Assembly: GCF_023072595.1 (NCBI RefSeq)
Contig: NZ_JALLGK010000005.1
Location: 310,001-374,000, forward strand
DNA from: Streptomyces sp. XM4193
GTDB taxonomy: Bacteria > Actinomycetota > Actinomycetes > Streptomycetales > Streptomycetaceae
Direction of reading: 5' to 3'
Length of the DNA: 64,000 nt
This document shows, piece by piece, positions 1-7,907 of the stretch. Positions within the stretch are counted from its first letter, which is position 1. Every line of letters starts with the position of its first letter. The notes below the pieces were generated by a model. That model worked only from the letters and a program-made list of their open reading frames with translations, made no database searches and had not been told where the DNA came from. The translations under genes were made by a program, and so were the position numbers.

Positions 1-590
1 GCGGCCGGTCCCTCGGCGAATCGGGCGCGCCAGTCCGGGAGTCGGTCGCGGACGATCCGCAGGGCCGCGTCGTGGAAGTCGGGCAGCGCCGCCGGGTCTT
101 CCGCGTCGAGTCGGCGGCGCAGTTCGGTGAAGCCGGTGAGGGCGAGGTCGCGGCGGTTCCTGGCGTCGTGCGCCGGGTCCTCGCGACCGAGCGCCGCGGC
201 GCGTGCGTAGGCGTCCGGGTCGGCCAGCACCTCGCTCGGAAAGGTGAACACCGCGTCGCCGGCCTCCGGCAGGCCGGAGTTCTGCATCAGCACCAGGATG
301 CGCAGACCGCCGTCGTTGACCAGGCGGTGCACGGTCCCCGGGGTGAACCACACCAGATCGCCCTCGCGCAGCGGCGTCGAGGCGAAACCGCCGGTGGTCA
401 GGGTCTGCACCGCTCCCCGGCCGCCCACCACGGCGTACGCCTCGGTGCAGGCGAGGTGCATGTGGGGAGTGCCGCCGCACAGGCCGTCGGCGCCGGGTGG
501 GGCGGGCCAGTCGTAGACCCGCAGCCGGGACAGGCCGATACCGCCCGGCAGCGCTGTGCCGGGGTCGTCCGTTTCGGGGTCGGCGGTCAT
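1..590 (-). CDS. Cupin-domain protein, 3' end cut by window edge
   Basis: Open reading frame on the minus strand from an ATG at 590 that runs off the left edge (196 codons visible). A good Shine-Dalgarno sequence (GGAGGGAG) lies about 7 nt before the ATG. Residues about 45-110 form a small beta-barrel cupin: a His-x-His pair followed by Glu in the first motif (TPHMHLACTE) and a Pro-Gly-x-x-His turn (TPGTVHRL) in the second, which are the usual metal ligands. The remainder is helical and charged. The substrate cannot be told from sequence. A palindrome matching the operators of the neighbouring LacI gene lies about 225 bp upstream, so the cupin is probably part of that regulon and may process the compound carried by the adjacent ABC importer (inference). 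Confidence 0.8.
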   Translation of the reverse strand, partial: MTADPETDDPGTALPGGIGLSRLRVYDWPAPPGADGLCGGTPHMHLACTEAYAVVGGRGAVQTLTTGGFASTPLREGDLVWFTPGTVHRLVNDGGLRILVLMQNSGLPEAGDAVFTFPSEVLADPDAYARAAALGREDPAHDARNRRDLALTGFTELRRRLDAEDPAALPDFHDAALRIVRDRLPDWRARFAEGPA

Positions 591-1076
591 CTGCGCTCTC
601 CCTCCGTCGCACTGCCTGTGTCCGCGACGCGCTGTTCCCGGCCGCGATGTCGGTGTCCGGGGCCGTGGCCCGGGGTGCGGGTTACGGCGGGCCGAGGCTG
701 TGGTGGGGGCGTACGGCGGCGCTTCCGGCGGTGCGCACAGCGCTACCGGTGCACCGGGGGAGGCCGGTGCGGGCTGGCGATGGTGGATGCATGGGGATCC
801 TCGATCGCTCGTAGAAAGCGTTTACTGTCGAGGAAAGTACGGACGCGCCCCGTCCGTTGTCAATGACACGGACACGCAAGGTTCTGACACGTGCTCAGAA
901 GTCGCACAAAATCGGTCGCTGCCCGGGCAGTCGCCGTCCGAACGGCCGGTCTCCGGCCGGTCGTTGGCCGGAGGCCGAGGGCGTCGACGGCAGGCGCCCG
1001 CCTGCCCACCCGTCGCCGACCTGCCGGCTCCCGTGCGCCGGCTCCCGTGCGCCGCGGGGGAGCCGACCGCCTGTGC
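591..1076. other. Intergenic region between cupin gene and lacI-family gene
   Basis: 486 bp without a credible gene; the open frames here are poor in coding bias and have no ribosome binding site. The only clear signal is the LacI-type palindrome at 813-826. The cupin gene therefore has a long leader, or its promoter lies near that palindrome. Confidence 0.5.
813..826. promoter_or_regulatory. Candidate LacI-family operator upstream of the cupin gene
   Basis: AGAAAGCGTTTACT is a near-palindrome centred on CG between 819 and 820. It differs by one base from the reverse complement of the operator at 2239-2252 (AGAAAGCGCTTACT). The central C-G step and flanking A/T are typical of LacI-family sites. 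Confidence 0.65.
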
Positions 1077-2168
1077 CTACGCCGTGCGGTGGGGGGTGCG
1101 CGGCGGGCAGGAGGCGCGCAGGATCACCTCGCCCGGTACGCAGATGTCCTCGGTGAGCGGAGTCGACGGGTCGAGCGCGAGGTCCGCACCGCGCCGTCCG
1201 ATCTCGGCGAGCGGGAAGCGCACCGTCGTCAGCTGCGGGGTGACGTCCGCCGCCGTCTCGATGTCGTTGAAGCCGGTGATCGCGACGTCCCGGCCCGGCT
1301 GGATGCCGCTGTCCCGCAGCGCCGTCATCGCGCCGACCGCCATGAAGTCGTTGCCCGCGCAGAGCACGTCGACCTCCTCGATCCGGCCCGACTCGATCAG
1401 CCGCCGCGTCGCCCGGTAGCCGCCGGAGCGGTCGAAGCTGTCGCCCTCCACCAGCGCGATCTCGCCGCCGCCGGTCGCAAGTCCCCTGCGCAGCCCCTCC
1501 GTTCGCTCCGCGACGCTCTCCAGATGGGCGGCGCCGGTGACCACCGCCGCCCGGCGGTAGCCGAGCCTGGCGATCGCGGTGCCGAGGTCCTGGGCGCCGG
1601 TGGAGTTGGCCGGTCGCACCGCGCCGAGGCCGCCCACCGACTGGCTGAGGAAGAGGGTCCGGCCGCCGCCGGCGGTGAACGCCCGCAGCTCCTCCAGGAG
1701 TTCACCGGTGTGTGGGCTTCCCGAGATGCGGCTGCCGCTGATCAGGATGGCCCGCGGCCGCTGCCCCCTGATGGTGCGCACCGAGGTCAGCTCCCGCTCG
1801 CTGTCGCGCGCGGTGATCGCGATGGTGACGATGACCCCGTGGGCGTGCGCCGATTCGGCGACGCCCTCCGCGATGGCCGAGAAGTACGGATCGTCGATGC
1901 TGCTGACGAGGAGCGCGAGCACCGGGGCGCTGCCGCGCGCGATCGCCTGTGCCGAGAGGTCGGTGCGGTAGTTGAGCTCCCGGGCCGCACGGACCACCCG
2001 CTCGCGGTGCTCGGGTCCGACCTTCCGGGTGCTGTCGTTGAGCACTCGGGAGGCGGTCGCCAGGGAGACCCCGGCGCGGGCGGCCACGTCCGCGAGCGTC
2101 GGATTGCCGCTGCTGGATGCCCTGGGCCTCGTCCTGCGCACATCACTTCCCATCCTTCGCGGGGGCAT
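1077..2168 (-). CDS. LacI-family transcriptional repressor
   Basis: 363 aa from the ATG at 2168. Residues 24-44 are a canonical LacI helix-turn-helix (TLADVAARAGVSLATASRVL), followed by the hinge helix and a periplasmic-binding-protein-like ligand domain to the C-terminus, the standard length for the family. It is divergent from the ABC importer at 2305. Two matching palindromes lie in the shared promoter region and a third upstream of the cupin gene. A -10-like TATTAA is visible at 2195-2190 on this strand, with the 2206-2221 palindrome at its -35, which suggests autoregulation. ATG codons at 2168 and 2153 are both possible starts; neither has a strong ribosome binding site. The effector is unknown, but sugars or related small polyols are usual. 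Confidence 0.92.
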   Translation of the reverse strand: MPPRRMGSDVRRTRPRASSSGNPTLADVAARAGVSLATASRVLNDSTRKVGPEHRERVVRAARELNYRTDLSAQAIARGSAPVLALLVSSIDDPYFSAIAEGVAESAHAHGVIVTIAITARDSERELTSVRTIRGQRPRAILISGSRISGSPHTGELLEELRAFTAGGGRTLFLSQSVGGLGAVRPANSTGAQDLGTAIARLGYRRAAVVTGAAHLESVAERTEGLRRGLATGGGEIALVEGDSFDRSGGYRATRRLIESGRIEEVDVLCAGNDFMAVGAMTALRDSGIQPGRDVAITGFNDIETAADVTPQLTTVRFPLAEIGRRGADLALDPSTPLTEDICVPGEVILRASCPPRTPHRTA

Positions 2169-2188
2169 TGACGCCCCTTGCGCGTCAA
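2168..2188. repeat. Inverted repeat TTGACGC-N7-GCGTCAA over the repressor start
   Basis: Perfect 7-bp arms with a 7-bp spacer, overlapping the ATG at 2168 of the LacI gene. It is unlike the AAAGCGCTT operators nearby, so it may be the site of another regulator or an mRNA hairpin that hides the first start codon. If it is structural, the ATG at 2153 would be the likelier start. Confidence 0.45.
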
Positions 2189-2205
2189 CTTAATATCCCC
2201 GAAAC

Positions 2206-2221
2206 GGGAAAGCGCTATCCC
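2206..2221. promoter_or_regulatory. LacI-family operator A
   Basis: GGGAAAGCGCTATCCC is a 16-bp palindrome with a single mismatched pair, centred at 2213/2214. It lies between the divergent repressor and ABC-importer genes and shares the AAAGCGCT core with the sites at 2239 and 813. Confidence 0.75.
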
Positions 2222-2238
2222 ATTCTTCCAGCAGTTCG

Positions 2239-2252
2239 AGTAAGCGCTTTCT
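2239..2252. promoter_or_regulatory. LacI-family operator B
   Basis: AGTAAGCGCTTTCT is a palindrome around the CG at 2245/2246. Its centre is exactly 32 bp (about three helical turns) from operator A, an arrangement that allows two repressor dimers on one DNA face. It sits about 55 bp before the permease start. Confidence 0.75.
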
Positions 2253-2304
2253 AGCAAGCTGTGGCTTCCCTGTCTTTTCCCCCGAGGCGCGACGCGAGGT
2301 CCGC

Positions 2305-3165
2305 ATGGCTCCACAGGCACAGCACGTATCCGATCCTCCGTCCGCGGCCGTCGCCGACGACGACCGGACCGCCACCAAGCCCGTACGCCGTCGACGTCCG
2401 CCGAGTGCGGTCGCCGGCGCGGTCTACCCGATCACCTTCCTCGCGCTGCTGGCGGTCGCGTGGTTCGTGGTGACCGCCACCGAGCTGGTGCAGCCGTACA
2501 TCATCCCCTCGCCGGGAGACACCTGGAGCACCTTCACCGACCACGGCGCCTACCTGTGGGAGCACACGCTCGTGACCACGGGCGAGACCGTCGCCGGCTT
2601 CGTGATCGCCGCCGTGGTCGGCATCCTGGTCGCCGTGCTGATGGTCTACTCGCCGGCGCTCGAGAAGACGTTCTACCCGCTCATCCTCTTCGCCCAGGTC
2701 GTGCCGAAGATCGCGATCGCGCCGCTGTTCGTGGTGTGGCTCGGCTTCGGCACCAGCCCGAAGATCCTCGTCGCCGTGCTGATGGCGTTCTTCCCGGTGG
2801 TGATCTCCGGGATCAGCGGGCTGCGCTCGGTCGACCCCGAACTCCTCGAACTCACCTCCACCATGGGCGCGTCCCGGGTGAAGACGTTCTGGAAGGTCCG
2901 CTTCCCCGCCGCGCTGCCCGAACTGCTCTCCGGCCTCAAGGTCGCCGCGACCCTTGCGGTCACCGGCGCGGTCGTCGGCGAGTTCGTCGGCGCCAACTCC
3001 GGTCTGGGCTACGTGATCCTCCAGGCCAACGGCAACATCGACACCCCGATGCTCTTCGCTGCGCTCATCATCATGTCCGCGCTCGGCGTCCTGCTCTTCG
3101 CGCTGATCCAGCTTGCCGAAATGCTCCTCATCCCGTGGCACGCCTCGCGCCGCAACCGGGTCTGA
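2305..3165 (+). CDS. ABC transporter permease, SsuC/TauC type
   Basis: 286 aa inner-membrane permease with about six hydrophobic helices and the binding-protein-dependent transport loop (region around GASRVKTFWKVRFPAALPEL) that contacts the ATPase. The family imports sulfonates, nitrate, cyanate, thiamine pyrimidine precursors and similar compounds. A short polar N-terminus precedes the first helix at about residue 37. It is the first gene of a three-gene operon: 33 bp to the binding protein and 2 bp from there to the ATPase. Repression by the divergent LacI protein is expected. The order permease, binding protein, ATPase is unremarkable. Confidence 0.9.
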   Translation: MAPQAQHVSDPPSAAVADDDRTATKPVRRRRPPSAVAGAVYPITFLALLAVAWFVVTATELVQPYIIPSPGDTWSTFTDHGAYLWEHTLVTTGETVAGFVIAAVVGILVAVLMVYSPALEKTFYPLILFAQVVPKIAIAPLFVVWLGFGTSPKILVAVLMAFFPVVISGISGLRSVDPELLELTSTMGASRVKTFWKVRFPAALPELLSGLKVAATLAVTGAVVGEFVGANSGLGYVILQANGNIDTPMLFAALIIMSALGVLLFALIQLAEMLLIPWHASRRNRV

Positions 3166-3198
3166 ACCCACCGCCCGAGCCAACGGAAGGTATCCGTC

Positions 3199-4251
3199 AT
3201 GGCCACACGCGCCTCCCGCACCCCACGCACCTCCCGAACCGCCCGCCGCGCCACGGCCGTTCTCCTCGCCGGCGCCTGCACCTGGACGCTCACCGCCTGC
3301 GGAGGCGGTGGCGACCCGGCCCAGAACCCCGATCTCGACCAGGTCAGCCTCCAGCTCAACTGGTACCCCTACGGCGAGCACGCGCCGTTCTACTACGGGG
3401 TCGACGAGGGCATATTCGAGAAGCACGGCATCGCCCTCAAGGTGGAGGCCGGGCAGGGCTCCGCCAGGACCGTGCAGTCCGTCGGCCAACGGGACTTCGA
3501 CTTCGGCTGGGCCGACACCCCGGCCCTGCTCGCCAACGTCGACCAGGGCGTGAAGGTCAAGTCCGTCGGTGTCTTCCTCCAGTCCACCCCCTCGGCCGTC
3601 CAGGTCTTCAGCGACACGGGCATCAAGTCGCCGAAGGACCTCAAGGGCAAGAAGATCGCCACCTCCGCGGGGGACGCGGTCACCCTCACCTTCCCCATGT
3701 ACCTCGACGCGGTCGGCCTGGCCAAGAGCGACGTCACCCAGCAGAACCTGGACTCGGCCGGCAAGAACGCCGCGATGATGCACGGCCGGGTGGACGGACT
3801 CATCGGCTTCGCCCACGACCAGGGCCCGAAGATCTCCGACGAGAGCGGCAAGAAGGTCACCTATCTGCGGTACAGCGACGCCGGGTTGAACTTCTTCAGC
3901 AACGGCCTGCTCGCCCACACCTCCACCATCGCCAAGGACCCCGACCTGGTGAAGCGCATGGTCGCCGCCACCTCCGAGTCCTTCGCCGCCGCCCAGAAGT
4001 CGCCCGAGGACGCCGTCGAGGCCATGGCGGGCGACGATCCGCAGATGCCCGGCACCAAGGTGCTCCTGCAGCAGTGGCAGGAGACGATCCCGCTGCTCAC
4101 CACCGAGAACACCAAGGGCAGCGCACCGGGCAACGCGTCCGAGAAGGACTGGCGGGAGACCGTCGAGGTGCTCGCCGAGGCCGGACTGGTCAAACAGGCC
4201 AGGGAGACCGACACCTACTACGACGCCAACTTCACCACCGAGGGGAAGTGA
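3199..4251 (+). CDS. ABC transporter substrate-binding lipoprotein, NMT1/THI5-like
   Basis: 350 aa. The N-terminus has an Arg-rich stretch, a short hydrophobic core and a lipobox ending in Cys34 (TLTAC), so the mature protein should be lipid-anchored outside the membrane. The mature N-terminus (QLNWYPYGEHAPFYYGVDEG) is the hallmark of the NMT1/THI5-like fold, which binds hydroxymethylpyrimidine precursors, sulfonates or flavin precursors. No TPP or FMN riboswitch precedes the operon, so thiamine or riboflavin control is not supported. Control by a LacI repressor instead suggests a catabolic or niche-specific ligand (inference). An AGGAAGG-like ribosome binding site precedes the ATG. Confidence 0.88.
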   Translation: MATRASRTPRTSRTARRATAVLLAGACTWTLTACGGGGDPAQNPDLDQVSLQLNWYPYGEHAPFYYGVDEGIFEKHGIALKVEAGQGSARTVQSVGQRDFDFGWADTPALLANVDQGVKVKSVGVFLQSTPSAVQVFSDTGIKSPKDLKGKKIATSAGDAVTLTFPMYLDAVGLAKSDVTQQNLDSAGKNAAMMHGRVDGLIGFAHDQGPKISDESGKKVTYLRYSDAGLNFFSNGLLAHTSTIAKDPDLVKRMVAATSESFAAAQKSPEDAVEAMAGDDPQMPGTKVLLQQWQETIPLLTTENTKGSAPGNASEKDWRETVEVLAEAGLVKQARETDTYYDANFTTEGK

Positions 4252-4253
4252 GC

Positions 4254-5087
4254 ATGTTCGCCAAAACCGCGGAGAACGCCGGAAGCGGCGCCGAACCCGC
4301 AGCCCACCGCCCCGGCGGCCCGATGGTCGAGATCCGCGGCGTGGACGTCGCCTTCCGCACCCGGGACCGTACGGTGCAGGCGCTCAGCGGCATCGAACTG
4401 ACCGTGGAGCGCGGCGAGTTCCTCAGCATCGCCGGGCCCTCGGGCTGCGGGAAGTCGACACTGCTGCGGGTGGTCGCCGGGCTCACCGCGCCGACCGCCG
4501 GCGAAGTGGCGCTGCGCGGAAGCCCGGTGCTCGGACCCCGCCGCGACGTCGGCTTCGTCTTCCAGCGCGCCGCGCTGCTGGACTGGCGCACCGCCCGCGG
4601 CAACATCCTCTTCCAGGCCGAGATGCGCGGGCTGCCGAAGACCTGGGCCCGCAAACGCGCCGACGAACTCATGGAGCTGACCGGCCTCACCGGCTTCGAG
4701 AAGGCGATGCCCTTCGAACTCTCCGGCGGAATGCAGCAGCGCGTCTCGCTCTGCCGGGCCCTCCTCCACGAACCCGACGTACTCCTCATGGACGAACCCT
4801 TCGGCGCCCTGGACGCGCTCACCCGGGAGAACATGAACATCGAGCTGCGCCGCATCTGGGAACGGACCGGCATGACCGTCGTCCTGGTGACGCACTCCGT
4901 CGCCGAGGCCGTCTACCTCGCCTCCCGCACCGTCGTCATGGGACCCCGCCCCGGCCGTGTGATCGAGGAGTTCCCGATCGAACTGCCCGGCCACCGCGAC
5001 TACGAACGCACCCTGGAGAACGCGGAGTTCCAGCGCATCACCAGCCGCGTCCGCGAACTCCTCGGCTCCACCGCCACCGCAGACTGA
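4254..5087 (+). CDS. ABC transporter ATP-binding protein, SsuB/TauB type
   Basis: 277 aa from the ATG at 4254, two bases after the binding-protein stop, with AGGGGA as ribosome binding site. The frame stays open far upstream, but only this start follows the operon layout. It has Walker A (GPSGCGKST, about residue 60), Q-loop, signature LSGGMQQR, Walker B with LLMDEPFGALD, and an H-loop (LVTHSVAEA). It energises the importer formed with the two upstream genes. A strong hairpin at 5226-5272 closes the operon. Confidence 0.92.
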   Translation: MFAKTAENAGSGAEPAAHRPGGPMVEIRGVDVAFRTRDRTVQALSGIELTVERGEFLSIAGPSGCGKSTLLRVVAGLTAPTAGEVALRGSPVLGPRRDVGFVFQRAALLDWRTARGNILFQAEMRGLPKTWARKRADELMELTGLTGFEKAMPFELSGGMQQRVSLCRALLHEPDVLLMDEPFGALDALTRENMNIELRRIWERTGMTVVLVTHSVAEAVYLASRTVVMGPRPGRVIEEFPIELPGHRDYERTLENAEFQRITSRVRELLGSTATAD

Positions 5088-5225
5088 CCACCCCCGGCCC
5101 CGACCCCCGGGTCGGACCGCCCGCGGACGGGACCGTAGAGGCGACGGGAGGGTTACGGACGGCGAGGGCGCACGGGGCACACGGGCCACGGGCACACGGG
5201 ATCGGTCCCGTACCGGGGAGGGGGA

Positions 5226-5272
5226 TGCAGGTGCGCGGGGGTACGGCGGCGACGTACCCCCGCGCACCTGCA
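5226..5272. terminator. Bidirectional hairpin between convergent transcription units
   Basis: Perfect 19-bp inverted repeat (TGCAGGTGCGCGGGGGTAC and its complement) around a 9-nt loop at 5245-5253. There is no U-tract, as is usual for streptomycete terminators. It lies between the ABC operon on + and the XRE/DUF6126 pair on -. Confidence 0.85.
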
Positions 5273-5286
5273 CCGACCGTGCGGGG

Positions 5287-5436
5287 TCAGCCGGCGCCGA
5301 CCGAGAAGAGGAGGAAGAGGAAGCCGGCCAGCACGTGCCCCGCCACGATGTAGGCGAACAGCCGCAGCGGCAGCCCGCGGGGGAACCTTCCGTCGCCGCG
5401 CTCCAGCCCCGTGTTCCTGCTCCAGCTACCGCCCAT
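5287..5436 (-). CDS. Small single-helix membrane protein, DUF6126-like
   Basis: 49 aa from the ATG at 5436, with GGAGGG about 8 nt upstream. A polar, Arg-rich first half (MGGSWSRNTGLERGD) is followed by one hydrophobic helix (residues about 26-46, RLFAYIVAGHVLAGFLFLLF) and a short tail. The first 11 bases overlap the end of the XRE-cupin gene, so the two are probably translationally coupled. Small proteins of this appearance accompany XRE-cupin regulators in Streptomyces (from memory, DUF6126); the function is unknown. It is below the usual length cut-offs and easily missed. Confidence 0.75.
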   Translation of the reverse strand: MGGSWSRNTGLERGDGRFPRGLPLRLFAYIVAGHVLAGFLFLLFSVGAG

Positions 5437-6064
5437 GTCGCCCGTCCCTCCAGTCCTCGCCGCCCGACGGCTCGTCGGCGACGCACAGTTCGTCTCCCGC
5501 GCCGCGCAGCAGGGTGTGCACGAAGAGCAGCTCCGCGCCCTCCGCCGACACCGCGCTGAGCCGGTGCGGGGTGAGGCTGTCGTAGTGCGCCGAGTCGCCC
5601 GGCTCCAGCACGTACGACGTCTCGCCCAGCACCAGCCGTACGCGCCCCTCCAGCACATGGAGCCACTCCTCGCCGGGGTGGGTGCGGACCAGCTCGCGCT
5701 GGGTCTGCGGACTCAGGCGCAGACGCAGCGCCTGCATGGCGCGACCGCGCCGGGAGACCTCTCGGTAGTGCCACCCCGCCGCCGACAACTCGGCGGTGCC
5801 GCCGCCCCGCACCACCGGGGAGCCCTCCGGCGGCGTCTCGCCCAGCAGGTCCGAGACCGTGGTGCCGTAGCCGCGCGAGAGCGTGAGCAGCAGCGGCAGC
5901 GACGGCTGCCGACGGCCGGTCTCCAGACGCGAGAGATGCGCGGGGGAGAGGTTCAGCCGCCGGGCGGCGTCCTCCAGCGTGAGACCGGCGCGGCGGCGCA
6001 GCTCCCGCAGCCGCGGAGCGACGGCGGGGACCTCCTCCGGCCGGTCGGTCGGCTCGGTGGTCAT
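5426..6064 (-). CDS. XRE-family regulator with C-terminal cupin domain
   Basis: 212 aa from the ATG at 6064. The frame is open upstream, but that stretch is low-complexity and lies in the promoter region. Residues about 17-70 are an HTH_3/XRE domain (LRRRAGLTLEDAARRLNLSP). Residues about 130-195 are a cupin_2 sensor domain (HPGEEWLHVLEGRVRLVLGE, then PGDSAHYDSLTPHRL), giving the PuuR/HipB-like architecture. Such proteins usually repress adjacent transport or amine/alcohol catabolism genes. It overlaps the small membrane protein downstream and is divergent from an MFS exporter at 6657. A perfect palindrome 40 bp before its start is the likely autoregulatory operator. Confidence 0.9.
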   Translation of the reverse strand: MTTEPTDRPEEVPAVAPRLRELRRRAGLTLEDAARRLNLSPAHLSRLETGRRQPSLPLLLTLSRGYGTTVSDLLGETPPEGSPVVRGGGTAELSAAGWHYREVSRRGRAMQALRLRLSPQTQRELVRTHPGEEWLHVLEGRVRLVLGETSYVLEPGDSAHYDSLTPHRLSAVSAEGAELLFVHTLLRGAGDELCVADEPSGGEDWRDGRHGR

Positions 6065-6104
6065 GCCACCATTGAAGTCCCGCCCTTCCGCCCGGGCAAC
6101 AAAC

Positions 6105-6119
6105 TTGCCTCGGAGGCAA
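6105..6119. promoter_or_regulatory. Candidate operator of the XRE-cupin regulator
   Basis: TTGCCTCGGAGGCAA is a perfect 15-bp palindrome about a central G, 41 bp upstream of the regulator's ATG. A second half-site (TTTGCCTCC) lies 77 bp further out toward the MFS gene. Confidence 0.65.
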
Positions 6120-6450
6120 AAGCGCAGGCGGCACCGGGTCTCCCGCAGCGGGCTGAACGTGCTGCCGACGCGGGAAAGTCGTTTGCCTCCGGCCTTCCGC
6201 GGCATCCAGGATGCGGAGCCAGGCCCACACCCAGCGGGGCCCGGCAACCGGGCCCGAGCACGACGACGGGAGCGCACCGGCGATGCGACCAGCCACAGCC
6301 CCTGCCGACACCGGCCGAACCCGGCCCGGCGCGGAACACACCGCGAAGGCAGCCGGCGCGGCAGCCGCAGCAGCACCGCCTGCGGGCCCGGCGGACGTCC
6401 GCGCGGCGGCCGCGCATCCGGCCCACTCGTCGGGCGCCCATCCGGCGGAC

Positions 6451-6480
6451 GCGCATCCGATGGGCGCGCATCCGATGGGC
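6451..6480. repeat. Tandem 15-bp direct repeat
   Basis: Two exact head-to-tail copies of GCGCATCCGATGGGC (6451-6465 and 6466-6480), with a degenerate relative just upstream near 6433. It lies in the XRE/MFS intergenic region and has the look of a recent slippage duplication. Confidence 0.7.
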
Positions 6481-6656
6481 GCGTCCGGTCCGGTCGACGA
6501 GTGGTTGTGGTCGGGCTCGGCCGGACCGGGCCGGGGCCGGGCTCCACGCCGACACGCACGTACGCACCGTTCCGGTCGCGCCTCCCGTTCCGGTGGTGTC
6601 TCCTGCTTCGGTCGCGCCTCCCGATCCGGTCGTGTGCGCGTCAGCGGCGGTGGGAG

Positions 6657-7907
6657 ATGACGGCGGTCGGGGAGCGCACCGGCATCGGCGCGGTGGCCGG
6701 GCTGCGGCTCGCGATCCTGGCGCTCGGCACCTTCGTCATCAGCACCGGCACCTTCGTGCTGGCCGGCCTGTTGCCCGCCATCCAGCGGGAGTTGGACGTC
6801 AGCGCCGCCCAGGTCGGCCGGCTGACCTTCGCCTTCACCCTGGCGTACGCGGTGTGGGCGCCGCTCTCCGGTGTGCTCACGCGTCGCTGGGACCGCCGTC
6901 TGACGCTGGTCGCCGGCCTGACCCTGTTCGCCGCGGGCACGGCGCTGACCGCGATGGCCTCCTCGTACTCCGACATGACGCTCTCCCGAGTGCTGGCGGG
7001 CGCCGGCGCAGGAATGTTCACCCCGGCCGCCAGCGCCTCGGCGGTCGAGCTGGTGCCGGTGCGGTGGCGGGCACGTGCGGTGGCGGCGGTGATCGGAGGA
7101 CTGGCGGCGGCCACCGTGCTCGCCGTACCGGTCGGCAACGTTGTCGGCGAACTGGCCGGATTCCGGCCGGTGTTGTGGTCGGTCGTCGGCCTCTCGGCGG
7201 CGGCCTGCCTGGCCCTTGCCGCGCTGCCCGCCCTGACCCCCGCGCCGGGCAGCGGCGCAAGAGCCGAGGTGGTGGACTGCGCCCGAATCGCGGGCCCGCT
7301 GCTGCTCGTCTCGCTGCTGCTCTCGGTGGCCGACTTCGCGGTGTACACCTACGTCGTGCCGTTGCTCGACCACCTCATCTCCGCCGGTCCGGCCGTGGTC
7401 GCCGGGCTGCTCTTCCTGTACGGCTGCGCGGGCGTGGCGGGCAACCTGCTGGGTGGCCAACTCGCCGACCGCTGGGGGCCGCGCCGCACTGTGGTCACCT
7501 CGCTGGTGCTCCTCGGCCTGTCCACGGCGGCCATGCCCGGCGCCCGGCACCTCGCGCTGGTCGCCGTGGTCGTTTTGGTCTGGGGCGTCAGCGGCTGGAT
7601 GGTCGTACCGGCGCTGCAGAGCGAGCTGTTGACGCTCCGTCCGGCCGCGGCCGGACTGCTCGCCACCGCCAACGCCTCGGTGATCTATGCCGGTATGGCA
7701 CTGGGCAGTCTCCTCGGCGGCGTCGTCCTCTCCGTCGGCTCCGCTGCGGCACTCGGGCCACTCGGTGCTGCCTTCGCCCTGGCCGCTCTCCTCCTCCACC
7801 TCACCGGCCACCGCCGCGCCACGCGCAGTGTCGCGTTCACCGAAACCCCTGTGCTCGAAGGCGATTCCGTCCTCAAAGGTGCCTGTGCCGATGGGCTAAA
7901 GCGCTGA
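6657..7907 (+). CDS. MFS transporter, DHA1/AraJ-like
   Basis: 416 aa with about 12 hydrophobic segments in two six-helix bundles. The loop 2-3 signature appears as PLSGVLTRRWDRR and its counterpart in the second half as GGQLADRWGPRR. The first helix starts at about residue 12 (AGLRLAILALGTFVISTGTF), so the ATG at 6657 fits the family, although the purine-rich GGTGGGAG is very close to it. It is likely a proton-driven exporter of sugars or drugs; the substrate is not identifiable. Divergent from the XRE-cupin regulator, which probably controls it. Confidence 0.85.
   Translation: MTAVGERTGIGAVAGLRLAILALGTFVISTGTFVLAGLLPAIQRELDVSAAQVGRLTFAFTLAYAVWAPLSGVLTRRWDRRLTLVAGLTLFAAGTALTAMASSYSDMTLSRVLAGAGAGMFTPAASASAVELVPVRWRARAVAAVIGGLAAATVLAVPVGNVVGELAGFRPVLWSVVGLSAAACLALAALPALTPAPGSGARAEVVDCARIAGPLLLVSLLLSVADFAVYTYVVPLLDHLISAGPAVVAGLLFLYGCAGVAGNLLGGQLADRWGPRRTVVTSLVLLGLSTAAMPGARHLALVAVVVLVWGVSGWMVVPALQSELLTLRPAAAGLLATANASVIYAGMALGSLLGGVVLSVGSAAALGPLGAAFALAALLLHLTGHRRATRSVAFTETPVLEGDSVLKGACADGLKR

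Larger units (their letters stand above)
6065..6656. other. Divergent intergenic region between XRE-cupin and MFS genes
   Basis: 592 bp. It contains the palindrome at 6105-6119, a lone half-site TTTGCCTCC at 6182-6190, a 15-bp tandem duplication at 6451-6480, and a second duplicated block (GGTCGCGCCTCCCG near 6574 and 6609). An open frame at 6211-6660 overlaps the MFS start as ATGA, but its product is Ala/Pro/Arg-rich low complexity with weak codon bias, so it is not called as a gene. Confidence 0.5.

Noticed and set aside
3100..3200. TPP or FMN riboswitch before the NMT1-type binding protein
   Set aside because: No conserved thi-box or RFN sequence is present upstream of 2305 or 3199; the operon instead has LacI-type operators.
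2460..4253. Long + frame upstream of the ABC ATPase
   Set aside because: Out-of-frame shadow of the permease and binding-protein genes; only the part from 4254 is the ATPase.
4218..7811. 1197-aa open frame on the minus strand
   Set aside because: It runs antisense through the ABC ATPase, the XRE-cupin gene and the MFS gene; composition is Gly/Arg-rich shadow sequence with no domain.
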